Assembly: GCA_029052265.1 (NCBI GenBank) | Contig: JAIDJJ010000642.1 | Coordinates: forward strand, 1 to 20,993 | Reading direction: 5' to 3' | Length of the DNA: 20,993 nucleotides | Source of the DNA: Muribaculaceae bacterium | GTDB lineage: Bacteria; Bacteroidota; Bacteroidia; Bacteroidales; Muribaculaceae | Part shown: in pieces, positions 5,986 to 14,244 of the stretch | Layout: every line of letters begins with the position of its first letter | Numbering within the stretch: the first letter of the stretch is position 1 | Made by a program: the position numbers and the translations under genes | The notes under the pieces: model-generated | What the model was told of the DNA's origin: nothing | The model's database searches: none | The model's input: only the letters and a program-made list of their open reading frames with translations

Positions 5986-6660
5986 ATGGAATACCACGAC
6001 AAAGAATATTGTCTTGAGGTATGGGGAGATCTGGCGTGCTTTACCCGGCCCGAATTCAAGGTAGAGCGTGTCAGCTATGAAGTTATCACCCCTTCGGCAG
6101 CCCGGGCAATATTCGAGGCGATATTCTGGAAACCTGCCATCCGATGGGAAGTTTCGCGAATCGAGGTGCTTGCCCCGATACGAACAACTTCCATACGTCG
6201 CAACGAAGTAGGGGCTACTGCCAATACTCGCAAACGGCAAATTTACATTGAAGATAATCGCCAGCAAAAAAGTGCCATTATGCTTCGTGATGTGAGGTAT
6301 CGTATTTATGCGCGTCAGATATTTGTGCCCGTCGGCAAACGCAAAACAAATAACAAGCCGGATTCAACGGACGAAAATCCAGGGAAATACAACGCCATGT
6401 TTGAACGCCGTGCCCGCTCAGGTCAATGTTTCAATCAACCTTATCTTGGCACACGTGAATGCTCAGCGTCATTCCGCTTCGTCGAGAGTAATGAAGATAA
6501 GACATCGCAGCCAATTCCTGAATCGCGTGATCTCGGGCTTATGCTTTATGACATGGACTTCAATAACCCCAAAAATATCAAGCCGATATACTATCATCCC
6601 ATGATGGTCAACGGAACTATAGAAGTGCCTTCACCCTCAAGCGACAAGTTGATAAGATGA
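5986..6660 (+). CDS. cas5c: Cas5c (Cas5d), crRNA-processing subunit
   Basis: This 224-residue RAMP-fold protein opens with YCLEVWGDLACFTRPEFKVERVSYEVITPSAARAIFEAIFWKPAI, the hallmark opening of the type I-C Cas5 family. In type I-C there is no Cas6. Cas5c itself cuts the repeat RNA at the base of the hairpin, leaves an 11-nt 5' handle, and stays bound to that handle in Cascade. The array repeat here fits this: a 7-bp stem followed by an 11-base tail. The gene overlaps cas8c by 4 bases (ATGA), which suggests coupled translation. Confidence 0.95.
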   Translation: MEYHDKEYCLEVWGDLACFTRPEFKVERVSYEVITPSAARAIFEAIFWKPAIRWEVSRIEVLAPIRTTSIRRNEVGATANTRKRQIYIEDNRQQKSAIMLRDVRYRIYARQIFVPVGKRKTNNKPDSTDENPGKYNAMFERRARSGQCFNQPYLGTRECSASFRFVESNEDKTSQPIPESRDLGLMLYDMDFNNPKNIKPIYYHPMMVNGTIEVPSPSSDKLIR

Positions 6661-8429
6661 TACTCAAAGCATTATACGACTACTATCACCGTTGTGGTGA
6701 TCTCGCCCCGCAAGGCTGGGAATATAAGGAGATCTCATTTATAATTGTTTTGGATACCGACGGGAATTTGATAGACGTGGAAGATGCCCGCTCTGAAGAC
6801 AATAAACACGGTACGCCCTATCTTGTGGTCAAAGGGGTCAGATCAGGTACCGCTCCCAAGCCCTATCTGTTTTGGGACAATGTGGAATACACATGTAACT
6901 ATGTAGCACCCAACCCTAAAAATTCCCCCGAGCGTCAGGCTGAACTGCTTAGAAAAGCTGCTTTGAAACATAACGCCCTCGTTGATAAATTCAAAGCAGT
7001 CTCGTCAAAACATCCGGAAAATCCGGCTTTAAAAGCGGTATGTCTTTTCTATGAAAACGGCGGTTTGGAAAATCTTTATGCTCACCACATGTGGCAGGAG
7101 ATTATAAAAAAACCGACTGTAAACATCTCTTATCGTCTTGACGAAAATCTGGAAATAGTTGCCGAAGAATCTTGTCTTGCAAATGAAATAGCAGACTCAT
7201 CATGCTATGAAGATTCAGGGAAGCTATCAAATTGCCTCATATCCGGTAAGCCATGCGAGCCGGTTGAATCCACCTCTCCTACACCCATACCTGGCTCTCA
7301 GGCAACTGCACGCCTCGTGTCATTCCAGGTTAATTCCGGCTATGATTCGTATGGAAAGCAAAAAGGTCTCAATGCTCCTATATCCAAAGAGGCTGAGGCA
7401 AGCTATACGACAGCACTCAACCGGCTGCTTGGTAAAGGTTCTCAAAACAAATACATCATCGGTAACAGAACTTTAGTTTTCTGGGGCTCATCAAACTCAG
7501 AAGCGACAGTCTTGCTTGAAAATGCATTGGCAAAAGAACTGAACGGATTTGGCGATGAAATAGAAGAAACTGAAGAAAATGATCCGAATGTAAGAGTGGA
7601 GGCTGTAAAAAAAACGTTCGAATCAATATATTCCGGCAATGTACCGGGAGCACTCACTGACCGCTTTTATATTCTTGGACTTGCGCCGAACTCTGCAAGA
7701 ATAGCAGTAACCCACTGGAGCGACACCTCACTCAGAGATTTCGCATCAAACATGCTGAAACATCATGAAGATATGGAAATAGCAGACAGGAGAACGGATA
7801 AAAAACCTTATACCGGTCTATACAATATCCTGCGGGCTATTGCAGTCAATGGGAAAGTATCTGACATTAAGTCCAATCTGCCTGAAGCAATAGTCAAAAG
7901 TATTGTCGAAGGGCGTCCATATCCCTATTCATTGATGCAACAGGTGATACTCCGCATTCATGCTGATCATAAGGTCGACATCGTGCGTGCAGCTATTATC
8001 AAAGCATATCTTAATCGAATTGACAGAAACAAACAAAAACAACTAACAGTAATGCTTAGCAAAGAAGAAAAAAACATCGGCTACCTGTGCGGCCGCCTCT
8101 TTGCCGTGCTTGAATACACGCAGAGAAAAGCATTGGGAACCTCTACAATTGCTGAAAGATACTACGGAGCAGCTATGTCCACCCCCGCAATAGTTTTCCC
8201 GACTCTGAGTAAACTGACAAGACATCATCTCAATAAGATAAGTAACCCTGGCTTCAATATATATATCGAAAAGATAAAACTCGAGATTACGGATAAAATG
8301 CCTTCTACCGGATTTCCTGCGCGACTTAATATATATGACCAAGGGCGCTTTGCTGTAGGTTATGATCACCAAAAAAGTGATTTATATACCCATAAAGAGG
8401 AAGAAAACAACAATGACAACAATAACTAA
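6657..8429 (+). CDS. cas8c: Cas8c (Csd1), large subunit of type I-C Cascade
   Basis: This 590-residue protein is the usual size for Csd1/Cas8c. The opening LYDYYHRCGDLAPQGWEYKEISFIIVLDTDG and the C-terminal GRLFAVLEYTQRKA, ERYYGAAMSTPAIVFPTL and DQGRFAVGYDHQKSDLYT are characteristic. It recognises the PAM and starts R-loop formation. The C-terminal helical part corresponds to Cas11c, which type I-C systems make from an internal start (see separate entry). The last residues are a low-complexity EEENNNDNNN tail. cas7c follows 12 bases later. Confidence 0.95.
   Translation: MILKALYDYYHRCGDLAPQGWEYKEISFIIVLDTDGNLIDVEDARSEDNKHGTPYLVVKGVRSGTAPKPYLFWDNVEYTCNYVAPNPKNSPERQAELLRKAALKHNALVDKFKAVSSKHPENPALKAVCLFYENGGLENLYAHHMWQEIIKKPTVNISYRLDENLEIVAEESCLANEIADSSCYEDSGKLSNCLISGKPCEPVESTSPTPIPGSQATARLVSFQVNSGYDSYGKQKGLNAPISKEAEASYTTALNRLLGKGSQNKYIIGNRTLVFWGSSNSEATVLLENALAKELNGFGDEIEETEENDPNVRVEAVKKTFESIYSGNVPGALTDRFYILGLAPNSARIAVTHWSDTSLRDFASNMLKHHEDMEIADRRTDKKPYTGLYNILRAIAVNGKVSDIKSNLPEAIVKSIVEGRPYPYSLMQQVILRIHADHKVDIVRAAIIKAYLNRIDRNKQKQLTVMLSKEEKNIGYLCGRLFAVLEYTQRKALGTSTIAERYYGAAMSTPAIVFPTLSKLTRHHLNKISNPGFNIYIEKIKLEITDKMPSTGFPARLNIYDQGRFAVGYDHQKSDLYTHKEEENNNDNNN
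8052..8429 (+). CDS. cas11c: Predicted Cas11c small subunit from an internal start in cas8c
   Basis: Work on type I-C systems shows that a small subunit of roughly 120 residues is translated from inside cas8c. The in-frame ATG at 8052 (residue 466 of Cas8c) would give a 125-residue helical protein starting MLSKEEKNIGYLCGRLFAVLEY, the right place and size. There is no clear Shine-Dalgarno site before it, only an A-rich stretch, which is normal for Bacteroidota starts. Other in-frame ATGs exist nearby (for example MLKHHEDM further up), so the exact start is inferred. Confidence 0.5.
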   Translation: MLSKEEKNIGYLCGRLFAVLEYTQRKALGTSTIAERYYGAAMSTPAIVFPTLSKLTRHHLNKISNPGFNIYIEKIKLEITDKMPSTGFPARLNIYDQGRFAVGYDHQKSDLYTHKEEENNNDNNN

Positions 8430-8441
8430 ATACAAAATATT

Positions 8442-9311
8442 ATGAGCAAGATTAACAATCGCTACGATTTTATTTACATTTTCGATGTACAGGATGGCAA
8501 TCCTAACGGTGATCCGGACGCCGGTAATCTCCCTCGTATGGATGCAGAGACAGGCGAAGGGCTGGTAAGTGATGTCTGCCTGAAACGCAAAATCCGCAAC
8601 TACGTACAAGTTGCCAAGGGATGTGCTGACGGCTACGATATCTTCATAAAAGAGAAGGCTGTTCTCAATAAAGCCATTGAGAAAGCCCATGAGGATGAAC
8701 GTGCGAAAAATGCAAAAGACACAGACAAAACCGATGCAGCCCGCGATGTGATGTGCAGCCGCTATTTCGATGTCCGTACTTTCGGTGCAGTTATGTCTAC
8801 CGGCGAGAAAACTAAAAATGCCGGACAGGTCCGAGGTCCTATACAATTGACATTCGGACGTTCGGTAAGCCCTATTATAAGCCAAGAACATACCATCACA
8901 CGAATGGCAGTAGCATCTGACAAAGAGTCTGATAAGCAGGCAGGAGGCAACCGCACTATCGGTCGTAAATTCACCGTTCCTTACGGACTGTACGTGGCAC
9001 GCGGTTTTGTGTCGGCAAATCTTGCGCAGCAGACCGGTTTCAGTGAAGAGGATCTCGAACTCGTTTGGGAAGCTCTCTCCAATATGTTCGACTGCGACCG
9101 CTCCGCAGCACGCGGACTTATGAGTGCACGTCGTCTGATCGTGTTCAAACACAACAGTGTACTTGGCAATGCCCCGGCAAACAAACTTTTTGATCTTGTC
9201 AGCATAGAGCAGATTGACAAGGAGAAAGCAAGTCGCAGTTTTGCCGACTACCGGATTTCAATAGATCGGGAGAACTGTCCGGCAAACGTAGAAATCATCG
9301 AAATAATCTGA
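8442..9311 (+). CDS. cas7c: Cas7c (Csd2), backbone subunit of Cascade
   Basis: This 289-residue protein carries the Csd2 signature near its start: YDFIYIFDVQDGNPNGDPDAGNLPRMD, then SDVCLKRKIRNYV. Further on it has FDVRTFGAVMSTG and GPIQLTFGRSVSPI. Cas7 copies polymerise along the crRNA spacer and form the helical backbone that kinks the guide every sixth base, leaving positions 6, 12 and so on unpaired. That bears on the 11-base seed match of the guide-like RNA. The stop at 9309-9311 lies 12 bases before the ATG of cas4. Confidence 0.96.
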   Translation: MSKINNRYDFIYIFDVQDGNPNGDPDAGNLPRMDAETGEGLVSDVCLKRKIRNYVQVAKGCADGYDIFIKEKAVLNKAIEKAHEDERAKNAKDTDKTDAARDVMCSRYFDVRTFGAVMSTGEKTKNAGQVRGPIQLTFGRSVSPIISQEHTITRMAVASDKESDKQAGGNRTIGRKFTVPYGLYVARGFVSANLAQQTGFSEEDLELVWEALSNMFDCDRSAARGLMSARRLIVFKHNSVLGNAPANKLFDLVSIEQIDKEKASRSFADYRISIDRENCPANVEIIEII

Positions 9312-9323
9312 TTGACAAGTGCT

Positions 9324-9995
9324 ATGTTTGACCCCGATGATTATCTAATGTTGTCAGGAATACAACATTATGTATTCTGTCCGCATCAGTGGGCTATGAT
9401 TCATATAGAGCAGAGATGGGACGACAACCGACTTACTGCCGAGGGTCAGATAATGCACACTAATGTCGACAATCCTGCCTATAGACAGAAAAATGGTGAT
9501 TTGATCACACTCAGAAGGGTTGCTTTAGCCTCGGCAAGTCTCGGACTTTACGGATTCAGTGATGCCGTGGAATTAATACCATCAGCAACATCCGAGCAAT
9601 CGGTCATTCATCCGTCATATCCCGGATACTGGCGCTTGCATCCCATCGAATATAAGCATGGAAGACCTAAGCCCGACCTGCGCGACAAAGTGCAGGTCGT
9701 GGCTCAGGCAATTTGTCTTGAGGAAATGTTCCGGACTGTTATATCGGAATGTTCTATTTATTACGGAGATAGCAACAGTCGAATCACATTTGAAATTGAC
9801 AATGAAATCCGGGCTTTTACTATAGATTGTGCTATTGAAATGCATCGGATTTTTGACGCAGGAATCATTCCGGCACCTGTATACAAACAACATTGCCGCA
9901 ACTGCTCCCTTTTTAACGAATGCATGCCCAAAACACCTTCTCAAACAGCTGTGAATAATTACCTTAAAACCAATCTCTATGAGGAAACTTCTTAA
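9324..9995 (+). CDS. cas4: Cas4 Fe-S exonuclease for PAM-specific spacer uptake
   Basis: This is a 223-residue RecB-like nuclease. The four cluster cysteines are C19 (in FCP) and the C-terminal set C191-x2-C194-x5-C200. RecB motifs are visible as GQIMHTNVD (H45), GFSDAVELI and IEYKHGRPK. Cas4 trims prespacers and fixes their PAM end together with Cas1-Cas2. The ATG at 9324 is chosen over a TTG at 9312 because family members start near the MFDPDDYLMLSGIQHY segment. Its 3' end overlaps cas1 by 17 bases, which fits the tight Cas4-Cas1 partnership. Confidence 0.94.
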   Translation: MFDPDDYLMLSGIQHYVFCPHQWAMIHIEQRWDDNRLTAEGQIMHTNVDNPAYRQKNGDLITLRRVALASASLGLYGFSDAVELIPSATSEQSVIHPSYPGYWRLHPIEYKHGRPKPDLRDKVQVVAQAICLEEMFRTVISECSIYYGDSNSRITFEIDNEIRAFTIDCAIEMHRIFDAGIIPAPVYKQHCRNCSLFNECMPKTPSQTAVNNYLKTNLYEETS

Positions 9996-11001
9996 TACAC
10001 TTTATGTAACTACACCGGAGGCATATCTTTCAAAGGATGGTCTGAATGCCGTTATATCAGTAAAACAGCAAGAAGTTTTCCGCATTCCTATTGTCAATAT
10101 TGAGCATATAGTAACATTTGGTTATATGGGAGCAAGCCCGGGATTGATGAAACTGTGTGCTGATAATGGTGTCTCCTTGACATTCCTTTCGCCCAATGGC
10201 AGGTTTATTGGCAGATTTCAAGGACCGGTTACAGGGAATGTCCTACTTAGGACACGACAATATCGGTTGGCGTCAGACCCAAACTACTCGCTATCGCTTG
10301 CACGAATCCTAATAGCTGCAAAAATCAACAATTACCGACAGATATTGCTGAGACATTTGCGAGATTATGGGAACAATATACATATTGAAGAAGTCGAAAG
10401 GAAACTGAAAAACTGTAAAAAATTGGCATTGAAGTCAACTTCAAGCGATGAATTGCGTGGGCACGAAGGAGATGCAGCATCTGCTTATTTCTCTGTATTC
10501 ACCCATTTATTGCGTACCTCTGATCCTGTATTCCAGTTTAACGGTAGAAACCGCCGCCCTCCTCGCGATGCTGTCAACTGCATGCTTTCGTTCATATATA
10601 CACTGATCGCCAATGACTGTACAGCTGCTCTTGAGTCTGTAGGACTTGATCCATACGTTGGTTTGTTTCACACCCTTCGCCCCGGACGCCCCTCTCTTGC
10701 ACTTGATATTATGGAAGAGATGCGGGCATATCTCGGAGACAGATTAGTACTTTCCCTTATTAACAGACGACAAATAAGCGGACGCGATTTTATTTCTCAT
10801 GGAGAAGACACCGTCACAACAACTGATGAGGGACGCAAAACCATTCTTCAGGCATGGCAGCAACGAAAGAAAGAGATAATCACGCACCCGTTCCTAAACG
10901 AAAAGATACAGATAGGATTATTACCTTATGTGCAGAGCCAACTGCTTGCCCGCACCATTCGCGACAGTATTGAAATTTATCCACCGTTTCTAATCAAATA
11001 A
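9979..11001 (+). CDS. cas1: Cas1 integrase
   Basis: This 340-residue protein is the metal-dependent integrase that inserts new spacers at the leader end. The opening MRKLLNTLYVTTPEAYLSKDG is typical of type I-C Cas1. Expected catalytic residues are visible: E163 in RGHEGDAAS, H231 in GLFHTLRPGRPSLALD, and the acidic D243/E246 region just after it. It begins inside the last codons of cas4, and cas2 follows after 5 bases, so the three adaptation genes are probably translated together. Confidence 0.96.
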   Translation: MRKLLNTLYVTTPEAYLSKDGLNAVISVKQQEVFRIPIVNIEHIVTFGYMGASPGLMKLCADNGVSLTFLSPNGRFIGRFQGPVTGNVLLRTRQYRLASDPNYSLSLARILIAAKINNYRQILLRHLRDYGNNIHIEEVERKLKNCKKLALKSTSSDELRGHEGDAASAYFSVFTHLLRTSDPVFQFNGRNRRPPRDAVNCMLSFIYTLIANDCTAALESVGLDPYVGLFHTLRPGRPSLALDIMEEMRAYLGDRLVLSLINRRQISGRDFISHGEDTVTTTDEGRKTILQAWQQRKKEIITHPFLNEKIQIGLLPYVQSQLLARTIRDSIEIYPPFLIK

Positions 11002-11006
11002 CCGAT

Positions 11007-11297
11007 ATGTTTATATTAATTACCTACGATGTTGAGACAACTACCGGAGAAGGGCGTAAACGATTACGTCAGGTGGCACGCGAATGTGTAAACTATGGTC
11101 ATCGTGTGCAAAATTCAGTATTTGAATGTGTCCTCTCTGAGGCTCAATTTGTCATACTTCGCGAGAAACTTAAAAAAATAATTAATAACTCAACAGACAG
11201 TATCCGCTTTTATTTTTTAGGCAGTAACTGGGAACGTCATATTGAATCCTTAGGACTCAATCGATCCCTTGATACTAATTCTGCCTTGATTATTTGA
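11007..11297 (+). CDS. cas2: Cas2, structural partner of Cas1
   Basis: This 96-residue ferredoxin-like protein begins MFILITYDVETTTGEGRKRLRQVA, the Cas2 signature with D8 at the usual metal-binding site. Cas2 dimers bridge two Cas1 dimers and measure spacer length. It is the last gene of the cas operon, and the leader and array follow at once. An 11-base direct repeat (TATTTGATATT) overlaps its stop codon at 11291 and recurs at 11318. Confidence 0.95.
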   Translation: MFILITYDVETTTGEGRKRLRQVARECVNYGHRVQNSVFECVLSEAQFVILREKLKKIINNSTDSIRFYFLGSNWERHIESLGLNRSLDTNSALII

Positions 11298-11594
11298 TAT
11301 TCCACAATAAGCTCTTATATTTGATATTTATGTACAAATAATTTTGATGAATATTGGATTTTACAACAAGAAATTCTAAATTTGTACAAAACACATAAGA
11401 TGCTACTATAAATACCTCCGCGAACCTCTGGTATTGCATTAAACCTGTGTGTATTCGCGGATTTATAATATCATTAATATTCAGATAATAATAAAAAATA
11501 TATTTTTAAGATAACGAATTATTCAAAAAATTTTATTACTTTCGCGCAAAGGGTCATAAAAACTCCTAAGATAAAAGCATTTATATAACATGCA
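11298..11594 (+). promoter_or_regulatory. CRISPR leader
   Basis: This AT-rich stretch between cas2 and the first repeat holds two inverted repeats. TGTACAAAT (11331-11339) faces ATTTGTACA (11380-11388). An 8-bp stem, 11417-11424 with 11454-11461 (TCCGCGAA against TTCGCGGA), encloses 29 bases. The second is the only GC-rich piece in the leader and is followed by AT-rich DNA, so it may end the cas transcript or bind a protein for spacer uptake. A promoter-like TACTTTCG (11537-11544) near the array end could start the precursor RNA about 40 bases before repeat 1. Confidence 0.7.
11537..11544 (+). promoter_or_regulatory. Candidate -7 box of the array promoter
   Basis: TACTTTCG differs from TAnnTTTG by one base and sits in the TTATTACTTTCGC context common at Bacteroidota promoters. 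Transcription would start near 11551 and run rightwards into repeat 1 at 11595. No clear TTTG is found about 20 bases upstream. Confidence 0.4.
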
Positions 11595-12952
11595 GTCGCG
11601 CCCCACATGGGCGCGTGGATTGAAACCTGTTCCGTCCGGTTTGTTGCGGTGATTATAGACAGTCGCGCCCCACATGGGCGCGTGGATTGAAACCAAGCAG
11701 CCAATAACCCCCGACTGGAGTATATTCGTCGCGCCCCACATGGGCGCGTGGATTGAAACAAGTTTGACCGAAACGAACTTTTTGCCAGTGACCTTGTCGC
11801 GCCCCACATGGGCGCGTGGATTGAAACTTGACGATGGATGACGTCATGGCGATAAACGACAGTCGCGCCCCACATGGGCGCGTGGATTGAAACCTGACGG
11901 ACATTTTCGGAAGCCTCAATGGTGCAAGTCGCGCCCCACATGGGCGCGTGGATTGAAACATCGAGCGTAGTAAGCTGTACAAACGGACATTCCGTCGCGC
12001 CCCACATGGGCGCGTGGATTGAAACTGTGGATGCTCGGCATCCCGGAATTCGGCAACCGTCGCGCCCCACATGGGCGCGTGGATTGAAACCGTTTCAAAG
12101 TTCCCCGGAGAGTCAGACCACCATGTCGCGCCCCACATGGGCGCGTGGATTGAAACGCGCCGGGGGCATCCCCGTTTGTGGAGCCCGACAGTCGCGCCCC
12201 ACATGGGCGCGTGGATTGAAACGCGCTCGGACATTCCCTGCTTACAGACGAGACCGTGTCGCGCCCCACATGGGCGCGTGGATTGAAACCAGAACATCGT
12301 TATCGAGGCTTTGGATAAGAATAGTCGCGCCCCACATGGGCGCGTGGATTGAAACCGTAGAGGCACGCGAATTTACCGCCGGACTGCGGTCGCGCCCCAC
12401 ATGGGCGCGTGGATTGAAACATCCCAAACTCATTCGCATCCACCATCCCGGAGTAGTCGCGCCCCACATGGGCGCGTGGATTGAAACCGTGATAACCGCG
12501 TGCGCCTTGTCAAGGATCCTTTCAGTCGCGCCCCACATGGGCGCGTGGATTGAAACTCAGACAGCAACAGGCGCTCATCCGTCAGCAGAGTCGCGCCCCA
12601 CATGGGCGCGTGGATTGAAACATTAGGCACATAAATGCGATCTTCTTTGCCGGATGTCGCGCCCCACATGGGCGCGTGGATTGAAACTGACATCTCCGCC
12701 AAAACAAACATAGGGGACGCCTGTCGCGCCCCACATGGGCGCGTGGATTGAAACCTGCGGGTCCTGAGCGGTTTTTTTGTTGAAAAGGTCGCGCCCCACA
12801 TGGGCGCGTGGATTGAAACAGCGCATCTATCCTCAAGCGATCCTTCAGGGGAGGTCGCGCCCCACATGGGCGCGTGGATTGAAACATGGTGAAATATAAC
12901 TCGGTCAATCAAAAAAACAGGTCGCGCCCCACGTGGGCGCGTGGATTGAAAC
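11595..12952 (+). CRISPR. Type I-C CRISPR array, 21 repeats and 20 spacers
   Basis: The 32-base repeat begins GTCGCGCCCC and ends GTGGATTGAAAC. It can fold as a 7-bp stem CGCGCCC/GGGCGCG with loop CACAT, leaving the 11-base handle TGGATTGAAAC, the type I-C arrangement. Repeats start at 11595, 11662, 11728, 11796, 11862, 11928, 11994, 12059, 12125, 12191, 12258, 12324, 12389, 12456, 12525, 12590, 12656, 12723, 12788, 12854 and 12921. Spacers are 33-37 bases, mostly 34. All repeats are identical except the last, with G for A at 12933, which marks the old end and agrees with the leader on the left. No spacer is duplicated and none visibly matches this window. Several read as open coding sequence, as phage-derived spacers would. 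Confidence 0.99.
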
Positions 12953-13151
12953 AACTCACAGGCTAAAACGACGCAATGATCTTTGGAAACTCGCTGTGCA
13001 TGAATTCTGCCACGGATTCTATGGATACCCTCATTGTGAAAGCGATAATCCGCATTGCATAATGGCGGACGCAAAAGGTGGAAATCCTCATTTTGAGATG
13101 AAAGACTCACTATGCTCAGATTGTAAAGCCATTTGCCTCATCGGAGACTGA
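12953..13151 (+). pseudogene. C-terminal fragment of an archaemetzincin-like (M54) metalloprotease
   Basis: Directly after the last repeat a frame reads LAVHEFCHGFYGYPHCESD and then PHCIMADAKG, and ends with KDSLCSDCKAICLIGD at the stop 13149-13151. This matches the archaemetzincin C-terminus: the zinc motif HExxH...G..HC, then C-x-M, then a late CxxC zinc pair. The spacing between the second His and Gly is one residue longer than the textbook motif. Nothing upstream is left: the N-terminal part and any start codon are replaced by the array, so the only in-frame ATG lies inside the last repeat. The gene was probably cut when the CRISPR locus arrived or by a deletion at the trailer end. Confidence 0.65.
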
Positions 13152-13159
13152 ATGAATAA

Positions 13160-14146
13160 TTAGTGGTGGATTACGTCGAGGATGAGTTTTGTGGCGTAGA
13201 CGGCGTAGAGGAGGATCAGGATAATGCCCTCATGGCGACTGATTACTTTGGGTCCTGTCAAGGCGCCGAATATCCACACGACCAAAGCTCCGGCTACCAG
13301 TGTGGAAAAATCGAATACCGATATCGATCCTGTGTCAAGAGGACGGACTACGGCGCAGGTGCCAAGGATGAAGAAGATGTTGAATACGCATGCACCTACT
13401 ACATTCCCCAACGCCAGTCCGGGCTGTCGTTTAACTGCCGCCATTACAGAGGTCACAAGATCAGGTACCGAACCGCCGAACCCGACTATCGTCAAACCGA
13501 TAAGCCCTTCCGACAATCCGGCACGCCGTGCTATTCCTGAGGCGCCATCCACCAAGCAATCTCCCCCAAAAAACAACGCGACAAGGCTCCCCACTACACT
13601 TACAGCTGCCAAGACAAGCTGTCGGCGGCTCACCGGAGAATTGTCGGTTTGCTTGTCATCCCCAGAAGGTTGACCCTGCCGGCTCATGCTGAAGGTATAA
13701 ACCATGAATATAATGAAGAAAAGAAGAAACATCAGCCCGTCAGTACGGTTGATGATGTCTGAACTGCTACCGTCAAATAATTTGTCATCGCCACAAAAGA
13801 AAAGTGCCGCCGACGCAAGCACGACCATTGGCAATCCCTTCCATTGCATCTCGGAACTGATAGACACAGGTCTTACGACCGCCACCACACCTATCACCAA
13901 TAGCAAATCGAATATATTCGCGCCTACAACATCACCTAAAGCGAGTTGGGAATGATTCTGTATAGTCGACATCAGGCATACCACAAGATCCGGGGCGGAA
14001 GAACCGAAAGCCACTACCGTAAGACCGATCACAAGACCCGACACATGCATTTTGCGTGCAATGACTGTGGCTCCGTCGGTAAGGTAATTCCCTCCGGCAA
14101 CCACCATTGCAAGCCCGAGCAGGAAGAAAATTACATCATGAAGCAT
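13160..14146 (-). CDS. CaCA-family cation antiporter (YrbG-like) with Asp in both alpha repeats
   Basis: This 328-residue membrane protein has two homologous halves, each with an alpha repeat: GLTVVAFGSSAPDLVV (about 41-56) and GLTIVGFGGSVPDLVTS (about 217-233). GDVVGANIFD and GNVVGACVFN follow these. This is the layout of Na+/Ca2+ exchangers of the CaCA superfamily. In most bacterial members the motif is G(T/S)S-x-PE, and that Glu binds the ion. Here both halves have Asp (D53 and D229), which may change selectivity. A hydrophilic loop (SRQGQPSGDDKQTDN) separates the halves. It is convergent with the archaemetzincin fragment and divergent from the pseudouridine synthase gene. Confidence 0.88.
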   Translation of the reverse strand: MLHDVIFFLLGLAMVVAGGNYLTDGATVIARKMHVSGLVIGLTVVAFGSSAPDLVVCLMSTIQNHSQLALGDVVGANIFDLLLVIGVVAVVRPVSISSEMQWKGLPMVVLASAALFFCGDDKLFDGSSSDIINRTDGLMFLLFFIIFMVYTFSMSRQGQPSGDDKQTDNSPVSRRQLVLAAVSVVGSLVALFFGGDCLVDGASGIARRAGLSEGLIGLTIVGFGGSVPDLVTSVMAAVKRQPGLALGNVVGACVFNIFFILGTCAVVRPLDTGSISVFDFSTLVAGALVVWIFGALTGPKVISRHEGIILILLYAVYATKLILDVIHH

Positions 14147-14207
14147 ATCATATGATTTTATTTATAACAACATACACTTTGTTATAGAGTTCGGTCCCTA
14201 TGAAGTA

Positions 14208-14239
14208 TTTGTTCAAATCCGGGAGATTTTGTAATTTAG
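14208..14239 (+). promoter_or_regulatory. Promoter of the pseudouridine synthase gene
   Basis: TTTG (14208-14211), 20 bases, then TAATTTAG (14232-14239; one mismatch to TAnnTTTG). The spacing is exactly the Bacteroidota norm. It overlaps the longer frame start at 14200, which argues for the later start at 14245. The predicted transcript start falls close to that ATG, so the leader would be very short. Confidence 0.45.
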
Positions 14240-14244
14240 CATGT

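Noticed and set aside
8382..9152. 256-codon frame on the - strand
   Set aside because: It is fully antisense to cas7c and the end of cas8c, and has no family resemblance.
11595..12952. Self-targeting spacers against this window
   Set aside because: Reading the 20 spacers against the visible genes showed no match. A whole-genome search was not possible.
11519..13110. Long open frames on both strands across the array, with VSIHAPMWGAT-type or RPTWARGLK-type repeats
   Set aside because: These are translations of the CRISPR repeat and its spacers. The periodic motif is the 32-base repeat read in different frames.
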